Assembly (NCBI GenBank): GCA_032158295.1
Contig: CM063249.1
Coordinates: forward strand, 21,702,270-21,766,269
Direction: 5' to 3'
Source of the DNA: Pycnopodia helianthoides
Lineage: Eukaryota; Echinodermata; Asteroidea; Forcipulatida; Asteriidae
DNA length: 64,000 bases
Part shown: one piece after another, positions 46,801 to 53,770 of the stretch
Position numbering within the stretch: position 1 is the first letter of the stretch
How the letters are laid out: each line of letters begins with the position of its first letter
The notes under the pieces: model-generated
Seen by the model: only the letters and a program-made list of their open reading frames with translations
The model's database searches: none
Told to the model about the DNA's origin: nothing
Translations under genes and position numbers: made by a program

Positions 46801-47495
46801 TTCAAGTCGCGCTCACATGCCCAAGGAAACCATTGGCATTCAGTGATGGCCTACTGCTGTCACAGTCAAGACCACACCAATTGTGAAGACTGGAAAGTAA
46901 TTTTTTTTTAATAATTAAATAAATCCTTTTTTCAAGTCAAAAATGGGTGTCGGTTACAACATAAGTAAGCAATACCAATATTCATCGCAATGGAATTCAT
47001 GAGTATATTAATAAATATACAACTTCTACATGTAGTTTAGTAGGCACAAGTGGACATTGTAGGGAAAATTTAGGGAAAAGGGAAAATGTTCATATCCGAC
47101 TCGACTGCCTTTTTAATTCATTCAGATTCATTATGAAATATAATGTATCTTATTTACTCAGATGAGGTATTGCTTTCGGTAACAACGAATGAAAAAGTGG
47201 CAGTCGAACGCGGAAATTGTTTCCCCATTTTTCTGTGAGCTAAATGTTGAGGAAGGAAATTCATGGGAATGGGTTTACCAACTGTCACTGTCACTCAGTG
47301 TCAATAAATGACGAAGAACGTAAACATCCAGGCCTTCCCTGCTTCTTGAAAGTTGAAGCTCATGTCGACTTGTTTGTATTTGTAGAGTGGCTCAAATGTA
47401 CAATTTCTAGGTATAAATTCAGAACATAGTATATACTTACCAGGCGATCCACAATCTGCACAAATTTCTCCAGGAACTCGCTGCTTTGCCCTCAT
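16656..47495 (-). CDS. GIT-family ArfGAP scaffold (GIT1/GIT2 type), 19 coding exons
   Basis: GIT proteins are Arf6 GTPase-activating scaffolds that bind PIX, PAK, paxillin and GPCR kinases at focal adhesions, endosomes and synapses. Nineteen exons join in phase to 781 residues (vertebrate GIT1/2 are 759-770). Order: ArfGAP zinc finger C12, C15, C32, C35 (CX2C-X16-CX2C) with arginine finger R40 in VHRSLGRH; three ankyrin repeats about residues 132-235; Spa-homology repeats about 273-365 (LFEELAMDVYDEVDRRE, KLARFSAREFATLIIDILKE); an acidic VYDSVASEDDDD stretch near 390; a coiled coil about 455-515; and a C-terminal paxillin-binding helical domain about 640-781 ending ARAYDIAKSAKQLVT. It looks intact. 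The tail ends CFQ and lacks the basic tail of vertebrate GIT1. Whether it corresponds to GIT1, GIT2 or the unduplicated ancestor cannot be told. Confidence 0.93.
16920..17066. repeat. Two-copy tandem repeat
   Basis: AGCTGGGAACT..GAGGTAGCATCTTT occurs twice in a row, starting near 16923 and 17000, in GIT intron 18. Confidence 0.85.
17081..17610 (+). mobile_element. tRNA-derived SINE interrupted by a MITE
   Basis: The SINE head (GTGACCGAGG..GGTCCAATCCC..CATGACACTTATGTC) and tail (CACCCAGTGGTAAATGG to TTATTATTAG) are separated at about 17195-17370 by a copy of the AGACCTTATGCA MITE. Intact SINE copies (33021-33365) lack that insert. Confidence 0.7.
17827..17890 (-). CDS. GIT coding exon 18
   Basis: 64 nt, phase 2 in, phase 0 out. 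It encodes FASCSDNIRSAVNEMANLFP, matching the SFVPCSEKI..AVTEMASLFP helix. Confidence 0.94.
18200..18372. repeat. About 50-bp tandem repeat, 3-4 copies
   Basis: ATTAAATTGCC-AAACAATGTATCTCCTGAATTAGCA recurs three to four times with drift. It lies in GIT intron 17, immediately before the 9-bp-TSD element. Confidence 0.8.
18450..18954. mobile_element. CAGCCTCG element with exact 9-bp target duplication
   Basis: The element spans 18459-18945 (487 bp), flanked by GACCTCACT at 18450-18458 and 18946-18954. The ends CAGCCTCG and CGAGGTTG are imperfect inverted repeats. It carries an internal hairpin, ATTAAAATGTGC..GCACATTTTAAT, near 18830. It encodes no protein. Confidence 0.82.
19083..19286 (-). 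CDS. GIT coding exon 17
   Basis: 204 nt, phase 2 at both ends. A Pro/Ser-rich start leads to VPTLEEIVSATDKITKRIQT and LLSMA, the first helix of the paxillin-binding domain. Confidence 0.9.
19641..19962 (+). mobile_element. tRNA-derived SINE, fullest copy
   Basis: The head has TAGTGGCCGAGCGC as A box and GGTTCGAGTCC as B box. A body with CACTTGTGTCCTTAAGCAAG follows, and a tail GCGCTATACAATAAGCC ends in ATT repeats. Relatives: 33021-33365, 34708-34960 (+); 7541-7700, 25975-26265, 37015-37205 (-). Confidence 0.82.
20153..20241 (-). CDS. GIT coding exon 16
   Basis: 89 nt, phase 0 in, phase 2 out. It encodes AEDPSGKEERPVSQAGSDYD and NTQTQPAEP. The SDYDNTQ motif aligns with SDYENTQ of vertebrate GIT. 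Donor GTCAGT. Confidence 0.9.
20287..20930. mobile_element. CAGGGCTCACCC-type element, inverted copy
   Basis: It starts CAGGGCTCACCCTTA and ends GCTTAAGCGCAACACCTG, the reverse orientation of 6640-7111. The flanks contain GTGTACA on both sides, a possible but unresolved target duplication. Confidence 0.65.
21478..21783 (-). CDS. GIT coding exon 15 (end of coiled coil and linker)
   Basis: 306 nt, phase 0, acceptor ACAAG and donor GTAAG. It starts VDKLKEENEQLRAIQRR, finishing the coiled coil, then runs into a Ser/Pro/Ala-rich linker with RSPRVSGRPMSMIDTRLSN. The long linker is poorly conserved in the family. Confidence 0.88.
21830..21935. mobile_element. TTAAAGGCA MITE, 3' fragment
   Basis: It matches the right third of 41613-42003, ending ACCAATAGTGTCCAGTGCCT then TTAA. 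Confidence 0.75.
22013..22162 (-). CDS. GIT coding exon 14 (coiled coil, first part)
   Basis: 150 nt, phase 0. It encodes SDVSEERITFKEYLQVKKQL, TSSEAKVAQLLAMNKDLNQD and VHMLQSM, with a hydrophobic heptad pattern and the KEYLxxKK/SEAKV motifs of the GIT leucine zipper. Confidence 0.94.
22373..22550. mobile_element. MITE with GCGAAT-repeat TIRs
   Basis: The left arm CAGTTCATACTTCCTGCGAA and the right arm TTCGCAGGAAGTATGAACC are inverted repeats of about 45 bp. Each includes a short GCGAAT microsatellite and a TGACGTCA-like segment. Confidence 0.8.
25157..25204 (-). CDS. GIT coding exon 13, tentative 48-nt exon
   Basis: 48 nt in phase 0 on both sides, reading MAPAMARSFSEGSSKK. It resembles the RARSMDSS segment that sits here in vertebrate GIT1. 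The donor is GTAGAC and the acceptor is a T-rich tract ending GAG, both weaker than average. Skipping it would keep the frame, so it may be alternative. Confidence 0.6.
25975..26265 (-). mobile_element. tRNA-derived SINE, inverted copy
   Basis: On the minus strand the B-box-like GGTTCGAACCCCAGTCATG-type core and CACCCAGGGGTATAAATGGG body match 33021-33365. Confidence 0.7.
27520..27900. repeat. Degenerate G-rich minisatellite in GIT intron 12
   Basis: Units near TTGAGCCTCCCTGGGCAGGG recur about a dozen times with variable length, and there is a G-run at about 27750-27762. The G-rich strand is plus, so the sense GIT transcript is C-rich here. Open frames across it are composition artefacts. 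Confidence 0.75.
28187..28365 (-). CDS. GIT coding exon 12 (acidic region)
   Basis: 179 nt, phase 1 in, phase 0 out. It encodes a PPPP stretch, NNINVFLDDNEPVYDSVASE and the acidic EDDDDGQEGKSG, resembling the YDSVASDEDTD segment of vertebrate GIT. Confidence 0.92.
28540..28645 (-). mobile_element. tRNA-Asn-like SINE head
   Basis: On the minus strand it reads GGCCAGATAGCTCAGTCGGT, then a GTTAAT loop and the B box GTTCAAATCCCG. It is the same family as 4515-4703 and 33763-33845. Confidence 0.75.
28760..29095. repeat. 111-bp tandem duplication reaching into GIT exon 11
   Basis: Three units end in CAATAG at about 28871, 28982 and 29093, two successive periods of 111 bp. The rightmost unit contains the end of exon 11 and its donor; the middle unit preserves TTTACCTTTATCAATAG exactly. 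Confidence 0.88.
29085..29208 (-). CDS. GIT coding exon 11 (Spa-homology 2)
   Basis: 124 nt, phase 0 in, phase 1 out. It encodes GRQKLARFSAREFATLIIDI and LKEAKRRQQG. Its last 16 nt and donor GTAAAG were copied downstream by a 111-bp tandem duplication. Confidence 0.95.
29271..29640. mobile_element. TTAAAGGCA MITE, near full-length copy
   Basis: It extends from TTTAAAGGCAGGATATACAT to TATCCACTGCCTTTAAA. Internal order matches 41613-42003 (AACCTGTGAAAATTTAGGCT, CTTCAGAGGGAG, TATACTATCAGCAGCTCTC). It lies in GIT intron 10. Confidence 0.8.
29839..29933 (-). CDS. GIT coding exon 10
   Basis: 95 nt, phase 1 in, phase 0 out. It encodes IWSSLQKPNFIGADKTVPFL and PLNPELSSTRNQ. The VPFLPxNPExSxTRNQ motif is conserved in GIT. 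Confidence 0.95.
30578..30650 (-). CDS. GIT coding exon 9 (Spa-homology 1)
   Basis: 73 nt, phase 0 in, phase 1 out. It encodes LSNHLFEELAMDVYDEVDRR and ELDS, the first Spa-homology repeat, which binds PIX. Confidence 0.95.
30738..31183. mobile_element. AACCCTCCTA-family TIR element
   Basis: The ends TCAACCCTCCTACTGTCC and GAATAGGAGGGTTGA are inverted. A partial copy starts at 32565, others are at 8340-8525 and 52148-52375. No coding capacity is seen. Confidence 0.65.
31344..31441 (-). CDS. GIT coding exon 8
   Basis: 98 nt, phase 1 in, phase 0 out. It encodes DHLGGQHFLLPEMADSSLDR and SEAAELARKKLQA, matching the IPQMADS..LAKKKLQAL region. It lies just after the 36-bp minisatellite of the preceding intron. 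Confidence 0.93.
31487..32335. repeat. 36-bp minisatellite grading into a 90-bp unit, GIT intron 7
   Basis: From 31487 to about 31945 a 36-bp unit (GAGGCTGGGACCAAGGCAGG then GGCTGGGGTCCGGCTT) repeats about 12 times. From about 31954 the period is 90 bp, built from related subunits, about three copies. Both periods are multiples of three, so several frames on both strands stay open for up to 321 codons. Confidence 0.92.
32441..32535 (-). CDS. GIT coding exon 7 (ankyrin 3)
   Basis: 95 nt, phase 2 in, phase 1 out. It encodes EEGHLELAERLVQCQYELTD and RLTFFVCSKRP. Two AG acceptors are 2 nt apart; the frame selects the one placing the exon start at 32535. Confidence 0.93.
33021..33365 (+). mobile_element. 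tRNA-derived SINE copy
   Basis: It has a diverged A box (GTAATAGCCGTGC), the B-box region TTTCGAGTCCC, CATGACACTTGTGCCCTTGA and a tail with ATGCGCTTCTAG and ATTATT. Confidence 0.7.
33517..33647 (-). CDS. GIT coding exon 6 (ankyrin 2)
   Basis: 131 nt, phase 0 in, phase 2 out. It encodes EKGNTPLHVASNAGQSLQCE, LLMAYGADPGAMD and NNGQTPADLA. The TPLH and GADP motifs mark ankyrin repeats. Confidence 0.95.
33763..33845 (+). mobile_element. tRNA-Asn-like SINE head, best preserved
   Basis: ATAGCTCAGTTGGTAGAGCG forms the D arm. The anticodon loop reads GTGTTAA, giving GTT (Asn), and the B box is GGTTCAAGTCCC. The stem has mismatches and the body continues CTAGTCAATTTTTC as in the other SINE copies, so it is annotated as a SINE and not a tRNA gene. 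Confidence 0.72.
34577..34663 (-). CDS. GIT coding exon 5 (ankyrin 1)
   Basis: 87 nt, phase 0 at both ends. It encodes QLHSSVRTGNLETCLRLLSL and GAQANFYHV, almost word for word the first ankyrin repeat of GIT proteins. Confidence 0.95.
35153..35283. mobile_element. Short MITE related to 5212-5380
   Basis: The ends GGCCCCTTTTTGAAATGACG and TGGTTTCAAAAAGGGCC are inverted repeats around about 80 bp of internal sequence. Confidence 0.7.
35658..35757 (-). CDS. GIT coding exon 4
   Basis: 100 nt, phase 2 in, phase 0 out. It encodes PSKSEFIRAKYQRLDFVHRL and KDLSK. The KxEFIRAKYQ motif is the conserved link from ArfGAP to ankyrin repeats. The intron before it is about 7.9 kb. Confidence 0.93.
36123..36318. 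mobile_element. TTAAAGGCA MITE, short inverted copy
   Basis: It begins TTAAAGGCAGTAGATACTTT and ends AGTATATCCTGCCTTTTAG. Internal order is reversed relative to 29271-29640 and part of the core is missing. Confidence 0.75.
38460..38775. repeat. Dispersed 300-bp repeat, copy A
   Basis: Its reverse complement matches 62962-63275, including TTTAGTGG-GGAAAAATGTTTCCC and CATTTTGAGTA / TACTCAAAATG segments and the GTGCCGGGYGGGTTTTCC end. Confidence 0.85.
39166..39242. repeat. TTGGCTAGGC decanucleotide array
   Basis: Seven to eight head-to-tail copies of the 10-mer GGCTAGGCTT with essentially no divergence. Confidence 0.95.
40027..40685. mobile_element. piggyBac-like non-autonomous element with TTAA flanks
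   Basis: TTAA stands at 40027-40030 and 40682-40685. Directly inside are CCACTTCACGT and its inverse ACGTGAAGTGG, giving 651 bp between the TTAA sites. TTAA target sites and TIRs beginning CC fit piggyBac. A 164-codon open frame overlaps it (40223-40717) but shows no transposase motif I recognise. Confidence 0.7.
41613..42003. mobile_element. TTAAAGGCA MITE, full-length copy
   Basis: The left end TTAAAGACACTGGACACTAT and the right end ATAGTGTCCAGTGCCTTTAA are inverted repeats of about 28 bp whose outer TTAA may be the target duplication. An internal palindrome CCTCACGCGTGAGG lies near 41808. Other copies: 21830, 29271, 36123, 46347-46749 (diverged) and a left part at 55735. Confidence 0.85.
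43613..43725 (-). CDS. GIT coding exon 3
   Basis: 113 nt, phase 0 in, phase 2 out. It encodes MVYALVTNGANSIWEHSLLD, the end of the ArfGAP domain with the NSIWE motif, then SGKRKPSSKDPI. Confidence 0.93.
43771..44100. repeat. Dispersed 330-bp repeat, copy 2
   Basis: It runs from ATAGACCATGTTACATTTGT to GTCACAGGTCACATA and lies in GIT intron 2. It is closest to the inverted copy at 53440-53770. Confidence 0.85.
45364..45500 (-). CDS. GIT coding exon 2 (ArfGAP core)
   Basis: 137 nt, phase 1 in, phase 0 out. It encodes DPGWASLNRGVLVCDECCSV and HRSLGRHISQIRAINHGSQW, carrying the other two zinc ligands and the catalytic Arg. Confidence 0.95.
45501..47440. other. GIT intron 1
   Basis: No exon seen. 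It contains a TTATAACGAG-rich stretch (45740-45920) with repeated CTCGTTATAA/CTCTTTATAA motifs, likely the end of a DNA transposon, and a diverged TTAAAGGCA-type element (46347-46749). Confidence 0.5.
47441..47495 (-). CDS. GIT coding exon 1
   Basis: 55 nt. It encodes MRAKQRVPGEICADCGSP with the first two zinc ligands. The ATG at 47495 is the only one in this short exon before the finger. Donor GTAAGT, phase 1. Confidence 0.88.
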
Positions 47496-47990
47496 TTTTT
47501 AGCGTAAACTTGTTCCAACTCTCGCCAAAAGTAATGTCTCCACTATCCGGAAGTAACCCGACGTCAAACTCAAGCAAATTCTTACTCGTTCTCAAAGACA
47601 CCACTTTTGACAGTCCCGTTGTGTATTTCCACGCATTAATACATTGGGGGTCGATTGAATCCCAAGCCATTGGAACGCGTTACGTGCTTCTGGGTACTCG
47701 ACGAGTGGTGGCGCTAAACATTGTTTTGCAACTTCGACGACCTCCACTTCTTCGCGCACGGGGGGAAAAAATCAAGGCAAGGCATGGCAAGGGCAAAATA
47801 ATGCATGACTCTGTTACGCCATTCTACTATTTCTACCAGTAGATGTTAGCGTCATTGTTATGCCTATGGAATTGTACTTTGAGAGATTGTTTGGCTTGCA
47901 ATGTCTGGGTCGACGGTTTGAGCAATTGTTTTTTTGTGACTTTGGTTTGTGTGCGGAATTGTGGATTTGGGGGAATTTTGTAAAAAGCCG
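47496..47990 (-). promoter_or_regulatory. GIT 5'UTR and promoter region
   Basis: Inferred from position upstream of the GIT start codon. The interval has scattered CG dinucleotides (for example AACGCGTTACG near 47675 and TTCGCGCACGG near 47750), unlike the AT-rich introns. No TATA box or start site can be fixed. Confidence 0.45.
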
Positions 47991-48216
47991 GGCGGAGTAT
48001 TCGCTCGTCCCCAGCGCCTTGCCTTAAAACCAAAGGCGCTGGGATGGGCAAACGTATCAAGCACGCTCATTGGTTAATGCTCAGTCCCATCATGCATCAC
48101 ACTCACACTGCAAGCACTGCACGCATGACGTACTTTCTGAACAAGAATCTGTGCAAGCTGATTAGCCCATCCCAGCGGTCCTGGATAGGCCGCTGGGGCC
48201 GAGCGAAGGCGGAGTA
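47991..48216. mobile_element. 208-bp MITE with exact 9-bp TSD and terminal hairpins
   Basis: The element is 48000-48207, flanked by GGCGGAGTA at 47991-47999 and 48208-48216. The TIRs begin TTCGCTCG-CCCCAGCG. Each arm folds on itself: CCCAGCGCCTT..AAGGCGCTGGG on the left and CCCAGCGG..CCGCTGGG on the right. It sits just upstream of GIT. Confidence 0.87.
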
Positions 48217-48254
48217 ATCAATTAAAAAACAACAACAAAAAAAGTAACACTATT

Positions 48255-48760
48255 AAGTTGGAATTTGAATCCTGTTTAATTGTGGATAGTCTGGATGCTA
48301 TAGTTATCCTGCAATCACAACGTCTGTATATTACTATTTTAACTTAATAAACTGTTTTTCAAAAAGTGCCATCAAAAAGTATGCGACATTATTGTTATGA
48401 CGTCCCCTCTTAAAAAGAAATTGCCCAGGATGAGGCATTATGTGGTTTCATTGGCGGGTTTCGTCACGTGGTTTCATCATGCCACAAGCTTGTGTGTGTG
48501 TATGTGTGTAATTTGAATCCTGTTTAATTTTGGATAGTCTAGATGCTAGTTCTCCTGCAATTTAGAACGTCTGTATATTACTATTTTAACTTGATAAACT
48601 GTTTTTCTGAAGGTGCCATCAAAAAGTATGCGACATTATTGTTATGACGTCCCCTCCCTCTTAAAAAGAAATTGCCCAGGGGAGGCATTATGTAGTTTCA
48701 TTGGCGGGTTTCGTCACGTGGTTTCATCATGCCACAGGCTGGTGTGTGCGTGTGTGTGTG
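48255..48760. repeat. About 245-bp tandem duplication
   Basis: Two consecutive units run from TTTGAATCCTGTTTAATT to CATGCCACA-GCT, and each ends in a TG-rich microsatellite (GTGTGTGTGTATGTG near 48492; longer near 48747). They are nearly identical. Confidence 0.9.
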
Positions 48761-48837
48761 TGTGTGGTGAGGGGGGGTATGTAAGTGTTATCGAGGTTGC
48801 AAAGTCGATTCTACCGAATCGATAAAAGAGCCTTAGT

Positions 48838-49236
48838 TAAAGGAACATTACACTTACAGAATTGTTAAGAAAGAAACTTGTAAATATATTTTTTGATCAC
48901 AGATTTACATAAAACTTACACGGTCTAATGATGATGATAGTAGAAAACATCCCTTGAAATATTTATGTCTGAAATGCCATATTTGATGAGAAATGAATAA
49001 ACTAATTTTCCGATTGGAGTTTATCGCTCAGTGAGCGTTTTATTCATTTGTTGAATCTATATGATTTCATGCAAATGTGTAATCAGTTTTTCACTATTTT
49101 CTCGTGACCCAGATGGCCGATCGATCTCAAACTTCTAAAGGTTTGTCGGTTTATGTATAAGGTGGATTACATAAAGTGCTTACACTGCCAGCAACTGTTT
49201 TGTTAGCAAAAACCAATTCTGTAATGTTCCTTTAGG
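48838..49236. mobile_element. TIR element with AAAGGAACATTACA ends
   Basis: The left end TTAAAGGAACATTACA and the right end TGTAATGTTCCTTTAG are inverted, with AGAATTG/CAATTCT continuing inward. It spans about 400 bp and has no coding capacity. Confidence 0.7.
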
Positions 49237-49884
49237 GGTCAATTTTGATACCATCGTCAAATCTGCAAAAAAAAAGTAGCTTGTTGCTTGGTTATAATAA
49301 TTGTACAAAAAATCTTTAAATTTTGTGCACAGGTGCTTTGTCTGAATCAGCGTAAATCCAGAAACACAGAAAGTAGCTACACGCACAACAAAAATGTGCT
49401 TATCACAATAAGCCAAATAGCACGTCACATGTATCATCTGTGAGTGCTATCCTACTGAGTTTTGCTCAGCAGAAATTTGTTTAAAACAATACTTTTCTGC
49501 TTAAGCAGCTAGCACGTATTGAACGCGCGTCCAATGTTTCTGTGCAGCATGAACGCGCAATGTTGTTGCCGCTCTGCTGCGCTGGTGCCCAAATAAGCTG
49601 GATGGCATAATTTTCTGAAAATAATTAATTTCACAATTTTTCTCAGGCGTAGGATCAAAGCAGCAGGAAGTTTCAAAGAAAGGTTTTGTGGAAGGCATTT
49701 TAAAACTCTTTTTTTATCGTCAAAAAATAATAATAAAAGTAGTAACTTTTTTTAAATGCAACTAAGCAGAGATTCATGTGCTGAGCCCGGTGTCCTTAAA
49801 TCGATTATGTCTACTCGGCCGGCGTTGAGTCAAGTATCCGGTCTTTACACGTGCGCCATCTTCGAACTAACCCAAGCAGGTTGT

Positions 49885-49927
49885 CTCACAATGAATTTTC
49901 TGAGCTTTGGAAACAGACTTTTCTTGG
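49885..49927 (+). other. Possible first coding exon of an unidentified gene
   Basis: An ATG opens MNFLSFGNRLFL directly before a GTAAGT donor. Upstream is a CG-richer stretch with CGCCATCTTCG, a YY1-like promoter motif. No downstream exon was found, so this stays speculative. Confidence 0.2.
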
Positions 49928-50829
49928 GTAAGTGTTGCTTTTTCCCCTGAAATTTATGTAAACATAAACAAGAGCATTATGCTTATTGTATGGATCACAT
50001 TTTGAGCGAAGGAATTAATGATCTCCCCAAGGCATGCTAGGGGCTGGTCGGGCAATCATTTCACTGATGAAGATGGTAATTTTCTTTTTCTGCAGACTTT
50101 TTTTGTAACCTAAGTTTACTTTTTGATTCTATGTTAATCTGTCCAGATACTAAATGTAAGGAAAAGTATTGTTTGTGTTTGGGATCATCGGTTATTATTA
50201 ATATTGGCATACATTTTTTTCAAATATTTGTTGTAATTTATATACCATCAGTTTTGATGGTATTTTGAAGAAAAGTTACCACAAAGCTCTGTTGGGTTCT
50301 ACAATTGCGGAGAAACCAATCATTTTGTAATCTGTAAAAATGAAAATCATGAAGACGTTTGTCAGATGTATTATCTGTGGACTTGATGATCATAGTAACT
50401 GCAAATAATAAAAAATAAAGATTTCTTTAAATTTAGTCTTTATTCACATGTTTTAACTATCAAAAGAAAGTTCAATTGTATGAAAAAAGAGAAAATTTTG
50501 TCATGCTGGAATGAAACATGTTAGTTGTGCGTCACAAGGCAAATTTTTGATCACAGTTTTTATTAACAAAATCCGATTCACAAACGAAGAGCACACTCTT
50601 TATGATCTGTTGCTAACTTTGTCAAAGTGGTGGTGGGCGGGGGCAGGGCAACATAAGTATCTTTTGATAACAGTTCTTTTGTTACTTTTTTGGGGGGGGG
50701 GGGCAAATAAGGATATCAGAATAGCAATTCAAATCAGTCTTAAAGTCCAGTTGTAATTTATTGACTTGAAATTGTTGCATGGAGCTACAACTGTTCTTGG
50801 GCTATTTAATAAAGATTGTTTGCAATTAT

Positions 50830-51400
50830 TGACCACTTGGTAGAAATTTTGTGAATTTATCTACAATTTATGAAGAGCATTTTGCAAAAACTCAACTATT
50901 AAAAACCCTGCAGTGCTCGTATAGCATCTACCGTGTTACAGTCCGTGTAGGTTGTTGGAAAACGTAATAAACATGGTGTATGAAGTTATTCCCCACTTTT
51001 GGGGGGATATTTCATAACATTATTTGCAATTTTTTACCACTTGGTAGAAAAGTTGGGAAGTTAACTACAATATGAAGAGCATTTTGCAAAAACTCAACTA
51101 TTAAAAACCCTGCAGTGCTCGTATAGCATTTACCATGATGTCTTTCATGTCCCTCACTGTTACAGTCCACTGTAGGTTGTTGGAAAACATAATAAACATG
51201 GTGTATGAAGTTATTCCCCACTTTTTACCACTGGTAGAAAAGTTGGGAAGTTATCAACAATATGAAGAGCATTTTGCAGAAACTTGATGATTACAAACCT
51301 GCAGTGCTCTTATACTAGCATCTACCATGTCCATGATGTCTTTCATGTCCCTTACTGTTACAGTATACATAGTGTATGAAGTTATTCACCACTTTTTTAA
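50830..51400. repeat. About 185-bp tandem repeat, three diverged copies
   Basis: Units contain GAAGAGCATTTTGCAAAAAC, CCTGCAGTGCTCGTATAGCA and AACATGGTGTATGAAGTTAT. Starts are near 50830, 51028 and 51225. Confidence 0.85.
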
Positions 51401-51479
51401 AATCCCAAGACCCATCATAGGGTCTGGATATGTTTATTGGGTTAAAGTAATGACACTTGCTCTCCCACACTGCAATTTA

Positions 51480-51635
51480 CACCATAGTGTTGTCACATTA
51501 TAGATACCAAAAAGAGAATCAAAATATAAATCACAAGGTGTTAAAATAATACAATTTCACTGGTGTTATTTTTACACCCTAAGATGCTAATGTTGATTCT
51601 TTTTTTGGTATCTATATGTGACAACACCCATGCTG
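51480..51635. mobile_element. Imperfect palindrome (fold-back MITE)
   Basis: GTGTTGTCACATTATAGATA and TATCTATATGTGACAACAC form outer arms of about 42 bp. GGTGTTAAAATAA and TTATTTTTACACC form an inner pair. Confidence 0.75.
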
Positions 51636-52147
51636 TACATGTTAACACCCCAGTTTTTGAAGTGCATGAGCTCTGAATGTGTAGGGGATAATTACCAAGT
51701 TGTCTTTCAAGTCCCCCACTGTAGCCAGTAGTTTGTAAGAAATTGTATAGGCCTAACACTTCATGTACCGGGTGCATGTATACATGTACTAATATTTCCA
51801 ATTTTAATTAAGCCCAATGAAACCCTTCAGAGGGTATAGAGATGTTTATTGGCTAAAATGATGTAGTAGTGTCACTCCTTCAAGCTCAATTGATGAAGTT
51901 CTGCCCCTCTAGTCCTTCCAACCCCAACCCACCCAATATATATGTTTGATGGTCTTTAAAGGTCTTGACACAAGGCAATTTACAGGCAACCAGCTCCAGG
52001 CAGTCTCCAAGAAGAAAATTCATTCACATTTTGGTTTTCTCATTAGTTTCTTGGGGATAGTGAGTTACAGCTGGAAGAATGTCTCTTATGCTGCCGAAGT
52101 GTTCCTTGTGCATGCAGTGCGGTTGGTTGCCTCCAAAGTTGCCCTTT

Positions 52148-52375
52148 AAAACCCTCTTGCTGTCTAACCATTCAATACCATTCACTGTGGTTTTGAATGA
52201 TTGATAGATAAACTTCGCCAGCCTGCAATATGATACCATGAGGGAATGCATGTACACAGTACACAGTTAGTTCTGTGCACAGATGTGCCACCGTACACAA
52301 CCTTGGCAGTCGAATGGTTTCAAATGGTTGGTCAACTCACTGGAAAATGTTGCCAAGAGTCACTGTTTTTGAGGA
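52148..52375. repeat. AACCCTCTTG-family repeat, copy near-identical to 8340-8525
   Basis: It begins AAACCCTCTTGCTGTCTAAC. The segment 52231-52366 matches 8381-8520 almost completely, in the same orientation 44 kb away. Confidence 0.8.
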
Positions 52376-53439
52376 TTTTGTATGTGTTGCCATTTTGTAT
52401 ATCAAAATCTCACTTACAGTATTGAAATTCCATTTAATTATGTATCATTGGAAAGCCTATACATAGGGCTATATTTTGGGGGGGAAATTTGGACCCCAAG
52501 AGCTTTTGAACAAATATGGTGGCCATTTTTTAATAAGATTTTTTAATAATCAAATTTCATATTTTTCATATTTTATGCAAATATCATAAATTTTTAAGCA
52601 TGGAGGGAATTTGTTGATGCCTTATTTTAGAATCTACTATACCAGAGCTTTCTACCTACATAAATTTAGTCCCCAAAAGTCATACAACATATTGCTGTAT
52701 AACTCACTTTATTTACGACAAATTAGTAGTAATGAAAAAAATGAAGTAGTTTGCATTGATTTACTAATGTTTTCTGAGGAATAATTGCATCATGTCATAA
52801 ATCATTGTAAAGATTATTTTTTTGGCTACAAAACATCACAATTTTGACCATTCTTGAAAGCATATTTTTAGTTTCAAGCATTGCAAAAGAACAAACAACT
52901 GTTTTTCACAAAAGTCGACACCCCTCAACAAATTAAAAACTTCTATGTCTTCAAATCTCTTTCTTGGACATTGGACAGGATTTGCCATTCTTCAAGGTTT
53001 CTTTTTAAGCATATTTGAAGAGAAATGTAGCATAATAAACTGATAAGTGTGTGAGACAGTGCAGAAAATGGCGACTGTACTGTGTGACACATTACTTCTT
53101 GTGAATGAGAAGAAAGGAATGGAATAGTTTCTGTTTCGTTCTGTATTATAACAGACATATAACAGACATAACAGATAATCTGGAAAGGCTGCTGGTTTTT
53201 GTTTCACCTTAAAAAACATGTTTTCCCTATTATTTTAATTGTAAACTGAAATTTGATTTTCAGTTATATCTTTTGACCCACCCAACCACAATTTTGAAAA
53301 AAGATATAACTATAGTTATATCTTAACTGTAGGTTATTCTGAAAGGCCCTAAATAAGAGACCTGTCGAGTATCTCACAGGCTGTGTGTGATGACTAAGCT
53401 TCCAGATCACAATGATTAGAAACTCTTACAACTATAGAC

Positions 53440-53770
53440 GATGTGACCTGTGACATCACATGTTTACAAAAGAGCCACAGAGCCTGGACTTCGGCGGGCA
53501 CATTTGTACACAGCTCAATGGAAGAATACAACAAATCTTAAGTTTTATGGAGATCGCACTGTCTGAATTTCCTCAGCTTTTGATATTAAGAAAGGGGGGA
53601 CATCTCAAAAGCTGTACAGCTGTTGCTTTTGTAAATTTTGAATTTATGTGAAAATTATGACACAAAATATAAATTTTCCCATTGAGCCTGTGTAGCATCT
53701 TGCCTGTCAGGAAAAGCATTATAATGTACGAGGTCACCACCCTGTAAACAAATGTAACATGGTCTATAGG
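53440..53770. repeat. Dispersed 330-bp repeat, copy 3 (inverted)
   Basis: It starts GATGTGACCTGTGACATCAC and ends ACATGGTCTATAGG, the reverse complement of 43771-44100. Confidence 0.85.
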
